A DNA stretch of 64,000 nucleotides. It comes from Salipiger sp. CCB-MM3. Its GTDB lineage: Bacteria; Pseudomonadota; Alphaproteobacteria; Rhodobacterales; Rhodobacteraceae. Under the pieces are notes generated by a model. It was not told the origin of the DNA and ran no database searches. It saw only the letters and a list, made by a program, of their open reading frames with translations. The stretch is taken from NCBI RefSeq assembly GCF_001687105.1, contig NZ_CP014598.1:210487-274486 (forward strand). Direction: 5' to 3'. The translations under genes were made by a program, and so were the position numbers. The first letter of the stretch is position 1, and each line of letters begins with the position of its first letter. Shown here piece after piece: positions 50,234-58,489 of the stretch.

Positions 50234-51124
50234 ATGGATATTGGTCGTCTTCCGCCGCTGCGCAGCCTGCTCGCCTTTCAGACCGTGGCGCGCTGCGGCA
50301 GCTTCACCCGCGCCGCCGAGCTTTTGGCGCTCACTCAGAGCGGCATCAGTCGGCAGATCGCGCAGCTTGAGGATCACGTCGGCGCGGCGCTCTTCGAACG
50401 CCAGCCCTCGGGGGTGGTGCTGACGCGCATCGGCGAGGAATACGCCAAGGAGGTGGGGCGCGCGCTCGACGCGCTGCAATCGCTCGAGGCCGGGCAACTG
50501 ACCCGGCGCGGGCAGGATCAGGTGACCATCGCCTGTTCGCGCGCCGTCGCCGACCTGTGGATGCTGCCGCGCCTGACCCGGCTGCGCGATGCCTTTCCGG
50601 GGCTGGAACTGAAGCTAATCGTCAACGACTTCTTTCAGCAGCTGCGCCACGACGAGTATGATCTGGCGATCTACTACCGCCCGAACCGTCCTGCCGATCA
50701 TGTGGTCGACGTGCTGGGGCCCGAAGAGATGATGCCGGTGATGGCGCCGGGCGCGACGCCGCTGACCGAGGCCGAGGCGCCGCTGCTGCTGACCGTCGAA
50801 GAGACCCACAAGGAGTGGACGGACTGGGGCAATTGGCTCGCCGCGATGGACGTGCAACTGCCCGAGGCGGCGACGCGCTGGAAGCTCGGGGACTACCACC
50901 TCTCGGTTGAGGCGGCGCGGCGCGGCGTGGGCATCGCCATGGGCTGGACGTGGTTCATCGTCGATTATCTCGACAGCGGCGAGCTGGTGCCCGCCGACGC
51001 GCGGCCCTTCCGCGGCCATGGCCAGTATTACCTCATGCGCCCCACCACCCGGCACCAACGGCAGGTCGCGCGGCAGGTTGGTGATTGGTTGGTCGAAAGC
51101 AATCGCCGCTGGCGCGGGGCCTAG
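50234..51124 (+). CDS. LysR family regulator (GcvA/AmpR-like)
   Basis: A 296-aa regulator. The N-terminal HTH reads LRSLLAFQTVARCGSFTRAA, then LALTQSGISRQIAQLEDHVG and ALFERQPSGVVLT. The substrate domain has TIACSRAVADLWMLPRLTRL and HDEYDLAIYYRP, with AARRGVGIAMGW later. I chose the ATG at 50234. It lies between the PepSY gene and the peptide ABC operon on the same strand (168 bp before the latter), which makes that operon its most likely target. Confidence 0.9.
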   Translation: MDIGRLPPLRSLLAFQTVARCGSFTRAAELLALTQSGISRQIAQLEDHVGAALFERQPSGVVLTRIGEEYAKEVGRALDALQSLEAGQLTRRGQDQVTIACSRAVADLWMLPRLTRLRDAFPGLELKLIVNDFFQQLRHDEYDLAIYYRPNRPADHVVDVLGPEEMMPVMAPGATPLTEAEAPLLLTVEETHKEWTDWGNWLAAMDVQLPEAATRWKLGDYHLSVEAARRGVGIAMGWTWFIVDYLDSGELVPADARPFRGHGQYYLMRPTTRHQRQVARQVGDWLVESNRRWRGA

Positions 51125-51292
51125 CGCGCACCCTTGCGCAAGCCGCTGATAAAGCGCCGGAAAACCCGAGCCCTGAGAGGCGCTCAGAGGGGTATGACAA
51201 AAAATCATTTGTGCCTCTAAGCAATCCCCCGGATGTTCTGCGACAAGCCGGCCAAGAGCCGCGTATAACGAAAAATCCACAGGAGAGACGAC

Positions 51293-52846
51293 ATGACGAT
51301 CGTTCATGACATGTCCGGTATCAGCCGCCGCGGACTTCTTGCCGGGGCCGCAGGCATGGGCCTCGTGGGCCTCAGTGGCCTGCCGCTGCGCGCGCAGGAT
51401 GCGCCGCGCAAGGGTGGCACGCTGAAGCTCGGGATCAGCGGCGGCTCGACCACCGATGATTTCGACATCCGCAAGCTGGCGGACTGGGTGCCGGTGAACC
51501 AAGCCTATATGGTCATGAACGGCCTCGTCGAGATCGACAGTGACAACATCGCCCAGCCCGAGCTGTTCTCGGCCTGGCAAGCCGAAGAGGGCGCCGCAGC
51601 CTGGGTGTTCGACATCCGGCAGGGCGTGACCTTCCACAACGGCAAAAGCCTCACCGCCGATGACGTGATCTACTCGCTCAATCTGCACCGCGGCGAAAGC
51701 TCCTCTGCGGCGCGCTCGATCCTCGCGCCGATCACCGAGATCGAGAAGCTGTCGGATCACCAGATCCGCATCACGCTGGAGAGCGGCAACGCCGATCTGC
51801 CCTACCTGCTGTCGGATTATCACCTGCTGGTGGTGCCCGAAGGTTTCGACGACTGGTCCAACCCGGTCGGCACCGGCCCCTTCATCCCCGAGCGTGTCGA
51901 GCCCGGCGTGCGTGGCCGCTTTGTCCGCAACGAGAGCTACTGGAAGCCCGGCTGCGCCAACGTCGATGCCGTCGAAGTGGTGGTGATCAACGATGTGACC
52001 GCCCGCACCAACGCGCTGATGTCGGGGCAGGTGCACGCGATCAACGCGGTGGACTTCAAGACGGTGAACCTGCTGGGCCGCAACCCCAAGGTCGAGATCG
52101 TCCGCTCCGCCGGTGGCCAGCATTTCACCTTCCTGATGGATTGCACCAAGGCGCCCTTCACCGACGTCAACGCCCGCCTCGCGATCAAATACGCCGTCGA
52201 CCGCGAGCAGCTGCTGAAGACCGCGCTCGCCGGGTTCGGCCAGCTGGGCAACGACCACCCGATCCCGCAGACCGACCGCTTCTACAACTCCGAGCTGGAA
52301 CAGCGCGCCTATGATCCCGAGAAGGCGAGCTTCCACGCCAAGAAGGCGGGCTTCGATCCGCTCGCGGTGACCCTCTCGGCCTCCGACGCGGCCTTCTCCG
52401 GCGCGGTGGATGCGGCGGCGGTCTTCCGCAGCGCGGCCACCGGCGCGGGCGTCGATGTGACCATCAAGCGCGAGCCGGCGGATGGCTACTGGAGCGACGT
52501 TTGGATGCAGGTGCCCTTCTGCATGTCCTATTGGGGTGGCCGCCCTACCGCCGACCAGATGCTCTCGATCGCCTATGAGTCCACCTCCTCCTACAACGAC
52601 ACGCGCTGGAGCAACGAGCGTTTCGACGCGCTGCTGAAAGAAGCCCGCGCGCTGCTCGACGAGGAAAAGCGCCGCGAGATCTACTGGGAGTGTCAGGCGC
52701 TGATCCATGAGGACGGCGGCGCGATGATCCCGATGTTCGGCGACTACCTCGACGCGGTGTCGACGGACGTGAAGGGTGTGAAACCCCATGCGATGTTCAA
52801 CCTGATGGGCGCGCGCATGGCCGAAAAGGTCTGGCTGGACGCCTGA
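51293..52846 (+). CDS. ABC transporter substrate-binding protein, peptide/SBP_bac_5 type
   Basis: A 517-aa periplasmic protein with a twin-arginine signal (GISRRGLLAGAAGMGLVGLS, ending LPLRAQ). The SBP family 5 body follows, with AAWVFDIRQGVTFHNGKSLTA then DDVIYSLN, and VGTGPFIPERVEP. FTDVNARLAIKYAVDREQLL is also typical. Such proteins bind di/oligopeptides, nickel, opines or similar. It begins a five-gene operon and ends exactly at the start of the first permease (overlap of one base). Tat export of a binding protein is moderately common in this group. Confidence 0.94.
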   Translation: MTIVHDMSGISRRGLLAGAAGMGLVGLSGLPLRAQDAPRKGGTLKLGISGGSTTDDFDIRKLADWVPVNQAYMVMNGLVEIDSDNIAQPELFSAWQAEEGAAAWVFDIRQGVTFHNGKSLTADDVIYSLNLHRGESSSAARSILAPITEIEKLSDHQIRITLESGNADLPYLLSDYHLLVVPEGFDDWSNPVGTGPFIPERVEPGVRGRFVRNESYWKPGCANVDAVEVVVINDVTARTNALMSGQVHAINAVDFKTVNLLGRNPKVEIVRSAGGQHFTFLMDCTKAPFTDVNARLAIKYAVDREQLLKTALAGFGQLGNDHPIPQTDRFYNSELEQRAYDPEKASFHAKKAGFDPLAVTLSASDAAFSGAVDAAAVFRSAATGAGVDVTIKREPADGYWSDVWMQVPFCMSYWGGRPTADQMLSIAYESTSSYNDTRWSNERFDALLKEARALLDEEKRREIYWECQALIHEDGGAMIPMFGDYLDAVSTDVKGVKPHAMFNLMGARMAEKVWLDA

Positions 52847-53805
52847 TGGGTTCGCTGATCGCAAAACGTGCCGGCCTCGGGCTGCTGACGCTCTGGCTGG
52901 TCTCGGTTCTGGTGTTTGCCGGAACCGAGATCCTGCCGGGCGACGTGGCCGGGGCCATCCTCGGACAGAGCGCCACGCCCGAGTCCCTCGCCGCGCTGCG
53001 CAGTGAGCTGGGCCTCGATGTGCCCGCGCTGCAGCGCTACTTTGACTGGCTGGGTGGCATCCTCACCGGCGACATGGGCCGCTCCATGGCGTCGGGCCAG
53101 CCGGTCGCGGATCTGCTCTGGCCGCGCTTCTGGAACACCATGGCGCTGGCGGCCTACGCCGGGGTCATCGCCGTGCCGCTGGCCGTGGGCCTTGGCATTC
53201 TCGCCGCCGCCAAGCGTGGCACGATCTTTGACCGCGCCGCCAATATCGCCGCGCTCGCCTTCGTGTCGCTGCCGGAATACTTTCTCGGCCTGCTGCTGGT
53301 GCTCTGGCTGTCGGTCAAAACCGGCTGGCTGCCGAGCCTTGCCGACACTTACGAGGGCATGGGGCTTGCCGCTTGGTTCAACGCCACCACGCTGCCGATG
53401 CTGGTGCTGGTCATGGTCACCATGGCGCAGATCCTGCGCATGACCCGGACAACGGTTCTGGGCGTCATGGACCAGCCCTATATCGAGACCGCCTTCCTCA
53501 AGGGCCTGAAGAATGGCCGCGTGGTCATGCGCCATGCCGCGCCCAATGCCGCCGCGCCGATCGTCAATGTGGTCTCGTTCAACATCGCCTATCTGATCAC
53601 CGGCGTCGTGCTGGTCGAGGCGGTGTTCAATTACAATGGGCTGGGCCGCTTCATGGTCGATGCGGTGTCGAAGCGCGATCTGCCGATGGTGCAGGCCGCC
53701 GCGATGATCTTTGGCGCCGCTTACGTGATCCTCAACATGATCGCCGACATCGCCGCCATCGCGCTCAACCCCCGCCTGCGCCACCCGCGCGGAAAGGAGG
53801 CGTAA
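52846..53805 (+). CDS. ABC transporter permease (DppB family)
   Basis: A 319-aa membrane protein with six helices. It begins MGSLIAKRAGLGLLTLWLVS and contains TEILPGDVAGAILGQSATPE. The conserved coupling loop is KGLKNGRVVMRHAAPNAAAP near residues 218-237, with VVLVEAVFNYNGLGRFMVDA after it. It overlaps the binding protein by one base and is followed at 1 bp by the second permease. Confidence 0.95.
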   Translation: MGSLIAKRAGLGLLTLWLVSVLVFAGTEILPGDVAGAILGQSATPESLAALRSELGLDVPALQRYFDWLGGILTGDMGRSMASGQPVADLLWPRFWNTMALAAYAGVIAVPLAVGLGILAAAKRGTIFDRAANIAALAFVSLPEYFLGLLLVLWLSVKTGWLPSLADTYEGMGLAAWFNATTLPMLVLVMVTMAQILRMTRTTVLGVMDQPYIETAFLKGLKNGRVVMRHAAPNAAAPIVNVVSFNIAYLITGVVLVEAVFNYNGLGRFMVDAVSKRDLPMVQAAAMIFGAAYVILNMIADIAAIALNPRLRHPRGKEA

Positions 53806-53806
53806 G

Positions 53807-54631
53807 ATGAGCCGTCTTTCCAATATCCCGCTGACCGGCTGGATCGGCATGGCGCTGATCGCCGCCAATGCGATCCTGTTCCTCTTCGGCCCGATCCTCG
53901 CGCCCTTCGGACAGGAAGAGATCGTCGGCATGCCCTTCGACATGCCGCAGCCGGGCCATCCGCTGGGCTTTGATCAGAACGGCCGCGACATGCTCTCGCG
54001 TCTGCTCTATGGCGCACAAATGTCGATCGGCATCTCGCTGGCCGCCGTGTGCCTCTCGTTCGCCATCGGCGTGCCGCTCGGCATTCTTGCGGCGATCCGG
54101 GGCGGCTGGCTTGATCTGGTGCTGTCGCGCGTCGTCGACACCGTCATGTCGATCCCGGTGCTGATCTCGGCGCTGGTGGTGCTGCAGGCGCTCGGCTCGT
54201 CGCTGCCGGTGCTGATCGTCACCATCGCCTGTCTCGACAGCACCCGCGTCTTCCGCCTCGCTCGTCTGGTGGCGCAGGGGATCAACGTGATGGAATACGC
54301 AGAGGTCGCCCGCCTGCGTGGCGAAGGCCTTGGCTGGATGATCCGCCGCGAGATTCTGCCCAACGCGCTGCCGCCGCTGGTGGCCGAGTTCGGCATGCGC
54401 TTTTGCTTCACCTTCCTCTTCGTCGCGGGGCTTTCCTACCTCGGGCTTGGCGTGCAGCCACCCTTCGCCGATTGGGGCGGGATGGTGCGCGACAACCAGC
54501 AGGGCATCCTTTACGGGCTCTACGCGCCGCTCTTCCCCGCCGCCGCCATCGCGCTGGTGACCATCGGGGTGAACCTCACCGTCGACTGGCTGCTGGCCGG
54601 CCACACCACCGTGCAGGGAGACAACCGATGA
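53807..54631 (+). CDS. ABC transporter permease (DppC family)
   Basis: A 274-aa membrane protein. FDMPQPGHPLGFDQNGRDML and SRLLYGAQMSIGISLAA are the usual N-terminal DppC features, and RGEGLGWMIRREILPNALPP is the coupling loop. YLGLGVQPPFADWGGMV near the end is also typical. The start has GGAGG upstream, and the stop overlaps the ATPase start (ATGA). Confidence 0.95.
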   Translation: MSRLSNIPLTGWIGMALIAANAILFLFGPILAPFGQEEIVGMPFDMPQPGHPLGFDQNGRDMLSRLLYGAQMSIGISLAAVCLSFAIGVPLGILAAIRGGWLDLVLSRVVDTVMSIPVLISALVVLQALGSSLPVLIVTIACLDSTRVFRLARLVAQGINVMEYAEVARLRGEGLGWMIRREILPNALPPLVAEFGMRFCFTFLFVAGLSYLGLGVQPPFADWGGMVRDNQQGILYGLYAPLFPAAAIALVTIGVNLTVDWLLAGHTTVQGDNR

Positions 54632-56229
54632 GCGATATCCTTCGTATCCGCGACCTGCGCGTCGCCACCGCCGAGGGGGTGGAGCTGCTGCATGGCGTGT
54701 CGCTCGACCTCGAGCAAGGCGAGATCCTCGGCCTGATCGGCGAAAGCGGCGCGGGCAAATCGACCATCGGCCTTGCGTCGATGGGCTATGGGCGCGGCGG
54801 CTGCCGGATCACCGGCGGCAGCATTGAACTGGCGGGCCACGATCTGGCGTCGTCAACAAGGTCCGAGCGCGAGGCCGTGCGCGGCGCGCGCATCGCCTAT
54901 GTGGCGCAGAGCGCGGCGGCGGCCTTCAACCCCGCGCACCGGCTGGAACGGCAGATCATGGAAGGCCCGCTGCGGCACGGCCTGATGAGCGCCGGTGAGG
55001 CCCGCGCCTGGATGATCGAGCTGTTTACCGCGCTCGGCCTGCCCGAGCCCGAAACCTTCGGTCGCCGCTACCCGCATCAGGTCTCTGGCGGGCAGCTGCA
55101 GCGGGCGATGGTCGCCATGGCCATGTCCTGCAAGCCCGACATCCTCGTGCTCGACGAGCCGACCACGGCGCTCGACGTGACCACGCAGATCGAGGTGCTG
55201 CTGCTGCTGCGTGAGACGATCCGCAAATACGGCACTTCGGCGCTCTACATCACCCATGATCTCGCGGTGATCGCGCAGGTCGCCGACCGGCTGATGGTTC
55301 TGCGCCACGGCGCCGAGGTCGAGACCGGGACCACCGAGCAGATCCTGAGCGCCCCGCGCGAGGAGTACACGCAGCGGCTGGTCTCGGAACGGCAAGCGAG
55401 CCTCAACGCCGAGGCGGGGGCGCATCACCGTACCGGCGAAGAGATCCTGCGGGTGGATCACGTCTCTGCCGCCTACGGCAAGACGCCTGTGCTGCATGAC
55501 GTCGATCTGTCGGTGAAACGCGGCGAGACCGTCGCCATCGTCGGCGAGTCCGGTTCGGGCAAATCCACGCTGGCGCGGCTGGTCGCGGGGCTTTTGCCCC
55601 CTTCGGCGGGGCAGGTGCAGTTCGACGGACAGGCGCTTCCGACAAGCTACCGCAAGCGCGGCCCGGATCTGCTGCGCCGCATCCAGCTGATCTATCAGCT
55701 TCCCGACGTGGCGCTGAACCCGCGCCAGACCGTAGCCGAGACCATCGGCCGCCCGCTGCAGACCTTCCGCGGGCTGAAGGGCAGGGCGCAACGGGACAAG
55801 GTCGCGCGGCTTCTGGATCTGATCGGCCTGCCCGCCGAGATGGCCGGGCGTTTGCCCGGTGCCCTGTCCGGTGGGCAGAAACAGCGCGTCTGCATCGCCC
55901 GTGCGCTTGCCGCAGAGCCTGATCTGATGATCTGCGACGAGGTCACCTCGGCGCTCGATCCGCTGGTCGCCGAGGACATCCTGCGCCTGCTGCGCAAGCT
56001 GCAGGACGAGCTTGGCATGACCTACCTCTTCATCACCCACGATCTGTCGGTGGTGCGCCGCCTCGCTGACCGCACGGTGGTCATGCAGAAGGGCCGGATC
56101 GTCGAAGAGGCGGACACCGCCACGCTGTTTGACGCGCCGCGCGATTCCTACACCCGCAAGCTGCTGGACTCGGTGCCGCAGCTGGATCGTGGGTGGCTCG
56201 ACAAGGTGCTGGCCGCCCGCGCGTCCTGA
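54628..56229 (+). CDS. Dual-domain ABC transporter ATPase (DppD-DppF fusion)
   Basis: A 533-aa cytoplasmic ATPase with two complete nucleotide-binding domains. The first has Walker A GESGAGKST, signature VSGGQLQRAM and Walker B ILVLDEPTTALD. The second has GESGSGKST, signature LSGGQKQRVCIARALA and LMICDEVTSALD. Separate dppD and dppF genes are the usual alternative, so fusion provides both ATPases in one chain. I chose the ATG at 54628, overlapping the permease stop. It is followed by the hydrolase gene 42 bp on. Confidence 0.94.
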   Translation: MSDILRIRDLRVATAEGVELLHGVSLDLEQGEILGLIGESGAGKSTIGLASMGYGRGGCRITGGSIELAGHDLASSTRSEREAVRGARIAYVAQSAAAAFNPAHRLERQIMEGPLRHGLMSAGEARAWMIELFTALGLPEPETFGRRYPHQVSGGQLQRAMVAMAMSCKPDILVLDEPTTALDVTTQIEVLLLLRETIRKYGTSALYITHDLAVIAQVADRLMVLRHGAEVETGTTEQILSAPREEYTQRLVSERQASLNAEAGAHHRTGEEILRVDHVSAAYGKTPVLHDVDLSVKRGETVAIVGESGSGKSTLARLVAGLLPPSAGQVQFDGQALPTSYRKRGPDLLRRIQLIYQLPDVALNPRQTVAETIGRPLQTFRGLKGRAQRDKVARLLDLIGLPAEMAGRLPGALSGGQKQRVCIARALAAEPDLMICDEVTSALDPLVAEDILRLLRKLQDELGMTYLFITHDLSVVRRLADRTVVMQKGRIVEEADTATLFDAPRDSYTRKLLDSVPQLDRGWLDKVLAARAS

Positions 56230-56271
56230 CCCGAACACACATCTGAATACACACGATAAACGGAAGTCATC

Positions 56272-58266
56272 ATGGCCACCGAATTCATCGAACACGTCTG
56301 GATCCCCATGGCCGACGGCACGCGCCTGAGCGCCCGGCTGTTCCTGCCCGAGGGCGCCCGCAGCCACGCGGTTCCGGCGGTTCTGGAATACATCCCCTAT
56401 CGCAAGCGCGACGGCACCCGTGGCCGCGACGAGGCAATGCACGGCTATTTCGCCGAGAATGGCTATGCCGCTGTGCGCGTCGACATCCGCGGTACCGGCG
56501 AGTCCGAGGGCCATATGGCCGACGAATACCTCGAGCTGGAACAGGACGACGCCTGCGAGGTCATCGCATGGATCGCGGCGCAGGACTGGTGCGACGGCAA
56601 CGTCGGGATGATGGGCAAAAGCTGGTCGGGCTTCAACGCGCTGCAGGTCGCGGCGCGGCGGCCTCCGGCGCTGAAGGCGATCATCACCTGCTACTCCACC
56701 GATGACCGGTTCAAGGACGACATTCACTTTATGAATGGCTGCCTGCTGAACGACAACTTCTGGTGGGGCTCGATCATGATGGGCTATCAGGCTCGTCCGC
56801 TCGATCCCGAAGTGGTTGGCGAAAGCTGGCGCGAGGACTGGCAGAAGCGTCTGGAAACGCTGCCCTTCTTCCCCGCGATGTGGGCCGAGCACCAAAGCTA
56901 TGACGCCTATTGGAAGCACGGCTCGGTGCAAGAGGATTACGCGGCGATCCAATGCCCGGTGATGGTCGTCGGCGCTTGGGCCGACAGCTACACCAACTCC
57001 GTCCCGCGCCTGCTCGAGAACCTTTCGGTGCCCACCCGTGGCATCATCGGGCCGTGGGGGCACGTCTACCCGCAAGACGGCGTGCCTGGCCCGGCGATCG
57101 GCTTCCTGCAGGAGGCGGTGCGCTGGTGGGACCAATGGCTCAAGGGCGAGGACAGCGGCGTGATGGAGGAGCCCAAGCTGCGCGCCTACATCAACGATCC
57201 CATCGCGCCCGACACCTCGCGCCCCGATCAGCCGGGCCGTTGGGTCGGCTCCGACTGGCCCCTCGCCGAGCCGATGCGCGCCATGCATCTGACACCCGGC
57301 GGCGCGCTCATCGATGCACCGGAAGAGGGCGGGCTGCTGCCGATCCGCTCGCCGCAAAGCCACGGGATTGCCTCGGGCGAATGGATGGGCGTCGGTTGCC
57401 CGGGTGAGATGCCCGCCGACCAGCGCATCGAGGATGGCGGCGCGCTGGTGTTCGAGACCGAGGTGCTGCAGGACGATCTGGAAATCCTCGGCGTGCCCGA
57501 ACTGGACCTGCATCTCGCCTCCGACAAACCGGTGGCGCAGGTGGTGGTGCGCCTTGGCGACGTTGCCCCCGACGGCAAGGTCACCCGCGTCAGCTATCAG
57601 GTGCTGAACCTCACGCACCGCAACGGCCATGAGACGCCCGAGGCACTGGTGCCGGGTCAATTCGAGACGGTGAAGGTCAAGCTCTCGACCTGCGGCCACC
57701 GCTTTGCCGCGGGCCACAAGCTGCGCATCTCGGTGGGCACCGCCTATTGGCCGATCATCTGGCCCGCGCCCGAGGCCGCCACGCTGACCATCGACACCGC
57801 ACGCAGCCTGTTGCATCTGCCGCAGCGCGCGGGCGGCGATGCGCATCCCGGCTTCGAACCTCCGGCGCATGGTCCGGCCTGCCCGATCACCATGATCCGG
57901 CCCGCCAAGCTCGAGCGCCACGTGACCACCGACTATCTCACCGGCGAGGTCACCTATGTGACGAACGGCGAGGGCGGGCTCTTCGGCGAGGGGGTGCTGC
58001 GCTTCGACGAGATCGGCACGGTGCTCTCGCACAGCCTGCGCCGCGAGTTGACCATCCATCCCGAGGATCCCACCTCGGCGCGCTACAAGCTGCATCAGGA
58101 CTATGAGATGGGGCGCGACGGCTGGATGACCCGCTCGTTGCTTGATGGCGAGATGACCTGCGACGCCGAGACCTTCTTCCTCAAGGCCACCATGGTCGTG
58201 ACGCTGAACGGCGAAGAGGTGTTTGCCAAGACATGGGACGAGGCGATCCCGCGCGCGCTGATCTGA
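56272..58266 (+). CDS. CocE/NonD family hydrolase
   Basis: A 664-aa alpha/beta hydrolase with a C-terminal jelly-roll of the X-Pro dipeptidyl-peptidase class (Pfam-type S15 plus C-terminal domain). EYIPYRKRDGTRGRDEAMHG and VRVDIRGTGESEG are at the start. The nucleophile Ser is in GMMGKSWSGFNALQ near residue 120. The catalytic His is probably in IIGPWGHVYPQDG near 262. The region from about 430 forms the beta-rich lid. Members cleave esters or amides such as acylated amino acids, beta-lactams or cocaine. With the ABC importer it probably imports and then hydrolyses a peptide or acyl amino acid. It has no signal peptide. Confidence 0.9.
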   Translation: MATEFIEHVWIPMADGTRLSARLFLPEGARSHAVPAVLEYIPYRKRDGTRGRDEAMHGYFAENGYAAVRVDIRGTGESEGHMADEYLELEQDDACEVIAWIAAQDWCDGNVGMMGKSWSGFNALQVAARRPPALKAIITCYSTDDRFKDDIHFMNGCLLNDNFWWGSIMMGYQARPLDPEVVGESWREDWQKRLETLPFFPAMWAEHQSYDAYWKHGSVQEDYAAIQCPVMVVGAWADSYTNSVPRLLENLSVPTRGIIGPWGHVYPQDGVPGPAIGFLQEAVRWWDQWLKGEDSGVMEEPKLRAYINDPIAPDTSRPDQPGRWVGSDWPLAEPMRAMHLTPGGALIDAPEEGGLLPIRSPQSHGIASGEWMGVGCPGEMPADQRIEDGGALVFETEVLQDDLEILGVPELDLHLASDKPVAQVVVRLGDVAPDGKVTRVSYQVLNLTHRNGHETPEALVPGQFETVKVKLSTCGHRFAAGHKLRISVGTAYWPIIWPAPEAATLTIDTARSLLHLPQRAGGDAHPGFEPPAHGPACPITMIRPAKLERHVTTDYLTGEVTYVTNGEGGLFGEGVLRFDEIGTVLSHSLRRELTIHPEDPTSARYKLHQDYEMGRDGWMTRSLLDGEMTCDAETFFLKATMVVTLNGEEVFAKTWDEAIPRALI

Positions 58267-58293
58267 GCGCGGGCAGCAGACAGACAAGGCAAG

Positions 58294-58320
58294 CGCCGAC
58301 CCTTCGCGGGTCGGCGTTTT
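58294..58320 (+). terminator. Intrinsic terminator after hydrolase gene
   Basis: CGCCGACCC (58294-58302) and GGGTCGGCG (58308-58316) form a 9-bp stem with a 5-nt loop, followed by TTTT. It lies 27 bp after the stop and ends the ABC-hydrolase operon. Confidence 0.85.
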
Positions 58321-58489
58321 GCGTTTGCGGCCCACGCATACAGAAACGCGAAACGAAGTGTTTCCAAAAAATTAGAGAATATGGCGAAATTGCGGTCTAA
58401 GCTCTGGGGGATTTTCTTCTCGGAGGCAGCAGACCGCTGTTCCGGGTCTTTGTCCTGCCGGGTTCGGCGGCCTTTCTACGGTAAGTCAT

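Noticed and set aside
54853..58335. 1160-codon open frame on the minus strand
   Set aside because: Antisense to the ABC ATPase and hydrolase, both with intact catalytic motifs.
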